Shown in pieces: positions 62,429-64,000 of a stretch of DNA of 64,000 nt (positions within the stretch are counted from its first letter, which is position 1; every line of letters begins with the position of its first letter). The notes beneath the pieces are model-generated. The model had not been told where the DNA came from and searched no databases. It saw nothing but the letters and a program-made list of their open reading frames with translations. This DNA comes from Oligoflexia bacterium (GTDB lineage Bacteria > Bdellovibrionota > Bacteriovoracia > Bacteriovoracales > Bacteriovoracaceae). The stretch spans positions 1-64,000 of the forward strand of contig JADGAN010000025.1 in NCBI GenBank assembly GCA_015231955.1, in the 5' to 3' direction. The translations under genes and the position numbers were made by a program.

Positions 62429-63788
62429 CGGAGAGGGGCCTTCCCTGATTCCCATGGAGATCGGATCGGCGGGAAAAATGGCACTGATCAGTCCAGATAC
62501 TGCATTTTGGAGCATTGTCAGTCGTGATCAATTAGGAGCAGAACTTGCTAACCCTAAATTTATTGAATCGTATCAGGCACATGCCAAGAGTTTTCAACAA
62601 GAGATGGAGAACTTACGCTTTCATCTCAAAACCACGGCAGTCTATTTTAATCCTACCGATCGTTGCAATTTAAATTGCGACTACTGCTATATTCCGATTG
62701 AAAAGCGTAAGCATGGCGATCACATGTCAATGCCTCAATTGCTAGAGGCGCTCACCATCTTAAAGCGCTACTTTGCGACCACTCTTCCGAGTGGTCGCCT
62801 TCCTGATATTATCTTTCATGGCTCGGAACCCATGATGAATAAGGAAGCGATGTTTGCAGGAATCGCTGCTTTTCAGAACGATTTTCGCTTTGGTGTACAA
62901 ACCAATGCCACTCTTCTTGATGAGGAGAGCATCGAATTTTTAAAACGGCATCGAGTGGCGATTGGACTTTCACTGGATAGTCACCTGGAAGAGGTTGCCA
63001 ACAGTACCAGAAAGAGTTGGGAAAATCGCGGGGCCTATCAAGATGTACTCAAAGCAATGCAGGCACTGCGAGGGTATAACAACTATAGTGTGATCTGTAC
63101 TGCAACGGTAAAAAACATGCATCACCTACCAGCGCTGGTGGAGTTTTTTCATCAGCAAGAGGTGCCGGTGTGTATGTTAAATCCCGTTCGTTGCACCCTT
63201 GCAGGCGCAAGAGAGGTACGACCAAGTGACGGCGAACTTGCTAAGCACTATCTACGCGCCCTTGATCGTGCACAAGAGCTTTACAAGGAGAGCGGAAGAA
63301 AGTTGGTGGTTGCCAATTTTGCCAATGTGCTAGTCTCTATTGTTGCTCCAACGGCGAGAAAACTGATGTGTGACATCTCTCCTTGTGGAGGTGGCCGCAG
63401 CTTCTTTGCACTCTCAGCACAAGGAGATCTCTATCCTTGTAGTGAGTTCATTGGGCTTGCTGAGTTTAATGGAGGCAACCTTTTTACCAGTGAAATTCCC
63501 ACTATTTTAAAGAGTCGTCCCTTTGCCATGGTTCGCGAGCGCAAAGTGGAAAACATCCACGACTGTGCAAAGTGTGTGATCCGACACTTTTGTGGTTCAC
63601 CCTGTCCTGCAGAGGCGTACAACATGAATGGAGGAATGGAACAAAAGGGCGCTTTTTGTGAACTCTATGAAGAGCAAGTTCGCTACGCTTTTCGCTTGAT
63701 TGCTCGAGGTGAAGTAGACGATTACCTCTGGGATAATTGGTCTTTGAACCTTAAAACTAGCTATGACTATAGCGATAACTCTAACTAA
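62412..63788 (+). CDS. cbpB: Peptide-modifying radical SAM enzyme, CbpB type
   Basis: 458 aa from the ATG at 62412, chosen because GGGAG sits 9 bases before; ATGs at 62391 and 62397 are also in frame. Cluster motif CNLNCDYCYIP (about 87-97), IIFHGSEPMMN, VAIGLSLDSHLEE. The C-terminal SPASM part has MCDISPCGGGR, LYPCSEFIG, CAKCVIRHFCGSPCPAE and CELYEE, enough Cys for two extra 4Fe-4S clusters, as in peptide-thioether or crosslinking enzymes. Overlaps cbpA by 17 bases and the next small ORF by 26. Confidence 0.85.
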   Translation: MNYANSGEGPSLIPMEIGSAGKMALISPDTAFWSIVSRDQLGAELANPKFIESYQAHAKSFQQEMENLRFHLKTTAVYFNPTDRCNLNCDYCYIPIEKRKHGDHMSMPQLLEALTILKRYFATTLPSGRLPDIIFHGSEPMMNKEAMFAGIAAFQNDFRFGVQTNATLLDEESIEFLKRHRVAIGLSLDSHLEEVANSTRKSWENRGAYQDVLKAMQALRGYNNYSVICTATVKNMHHLPALVEFFHQQEVPVCMLNPVRCTLAGAREVRPSDGELAKHYLRALDRAQELYKESGRKLVVANFANVLVSIVAPTARKLMCDISPCGGGRSFFALSAQGDLYPCSEFIGLAEFNGGNLFTSEIPTILKSRPFAMVRERKVENIHDCAKCVIRHFCGSPCPAEAYNMNGGMEQKGAFCELYEEQVRYAFRLIARGEVDDYLWDNWSLNLKTSYDYSDNSN

Positions 63789-63891
63789 AGGAGAGCTAGA
63801 AAGGCCTTATTTACAAGAGATGGCGTTGGTGGTAGAGAAAGGCAATGAGCACAACAAGCACCCATACGACAAATACGATGAACATTGCTGA
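63763..63891 (+). CDS. 42-aa hypothetical ORF between cbpB and queE-like gene
   Basis: ATG 63763 overlaps the end of cbpB by 26 bases, and the TGA overlaps the next start by 14. It starts MTIAITLTKGELERPYLQE and ends in a His/Asp/Tyr-rich NKHPYDKYDEHC. The tight double overlap suggests translational coupling and argues for a real gene. Could be an extra peptide substrate or a chaperone; function unknown. Confidence 0.5.
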   Translation: MTIAITLTKGELERPYLQEMALVVEKGNEHNKHPYDKYDEHC

Positions 63892-64000
63892 AATTTTTGG
63901 ACCAGTTTTGCAGGGAGAGGGGGCCACCTCCGGTTTCCCTGCTTTTTTTATTCGCCTCTCTGGCTGCAACTTGATGTGTGGTGGTCATAATGGCGAACTA
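63878..64000 (+). CDS. QueE-like radical SAM enzyme, N-terminal part (runs off window)
   Basis: 41 residues, beginning MNIAEIFGPVLQGEGATSG and FFIRLSGCNLMCGGHNG. The SGCNL and following C-G-G match QueE-type (7-carboxy-7-deazaguanine synthase) proteins of the Cx14CxxC-type group that I recall, where further Cys follow later. QueE makes the preQ0 precursor. The rest lies outside the window, so the role, queuosine or the cbp system, cannot be judged. Confidence 0.65.
   Translation, partial: MNIAEIFGPVLQGEGATSGFPAFFIRLSGCNLMCGGHNGEL

Overview
The window reads as a chromosome segment from a Gram-negative bacterium. Signs of this are many signal peptides, a type IV pilin-like protein, FecR and UshA-type periplasmic proteins, and a FeoAB iron system. 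Gene style and content (secreted cysteine peptidase/ankyrin proteins, a transglutaminase-elicitor-type protein, large orphan secreted proteins) suit a deltaproteobacterial or Bdellovibrionota-like lineage. No rRNA or other phylogenetic marker is present, so this placement is an inference. I saw no rRNA, tRNA or CRISPR array.

Layout. 1-4.6 kb is gene-poor: a transposase tail, a cytosolic hybrid histidine kinase, a small secreted protein, and an ORF split by a 106-bp mobile element. 4.6-8 kb holds a radical SAM protein, a DUF2130 protein and hpt. 8-15.5 kb holds very large secreted proteins, two of which (704 and 1239 aa) are diverged paralogues with a kinase-like motif set. 15.5-20.4 kb carries a PLC-like protein and an operon of EF-G-like GTPase, phosphate butyryltransferase and lipase. 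20.7-28 kb is a seven-gene block built around a GlmL/MutL-type ATPase with no mutase; it looks like an uncharacterised membrane system. 28-35 kb has deoD, a FecR protein, a GT39-like protein, and a cysteine desulfurase-DsrC-DsrM-DsrK sulfur-relay operon without DsrAB. 35-43 kb encodes exported enzymes (5'-nucleotidase, transglutaminase-like, papain-ankyrin, NlpC-like-ankyrin). 43-46 kb is feoA-feoB-dtxR with a hexanucleotide repeat between feoA and feoB and a dyad over the promoter. metG follows. 48-61 kb is an envelope cluster: polytopic GT39/YfhO-like proteins, a GT2, a GNAT, a pilin-like protein and three radical SAM enzymes. 61.5-64 kb has an RRM protein and then a cobalamin riboswitch with terminator that controls a short peptide (CbpA type), its radical SAM partner (CbpB type), a 42-aa ORF and the start of a QueE-like gene.

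Best candidates for something new are: (1) a 106-bp MITE in three near-identical copies, each flanked by a perfect and different 8-bp target duplication, with IS66-like GTAA ends; (2) the seven-gene GlmL-like ATPase membrane cluster; (3) the B12-riboswitch-controlled peptide-modification operon; (4) the DsrC-DsrMK-desulfurase module; (5) the paired giant secreted kinase-like proteins. All family assignments come from reading motifs by eye; no database was searched.
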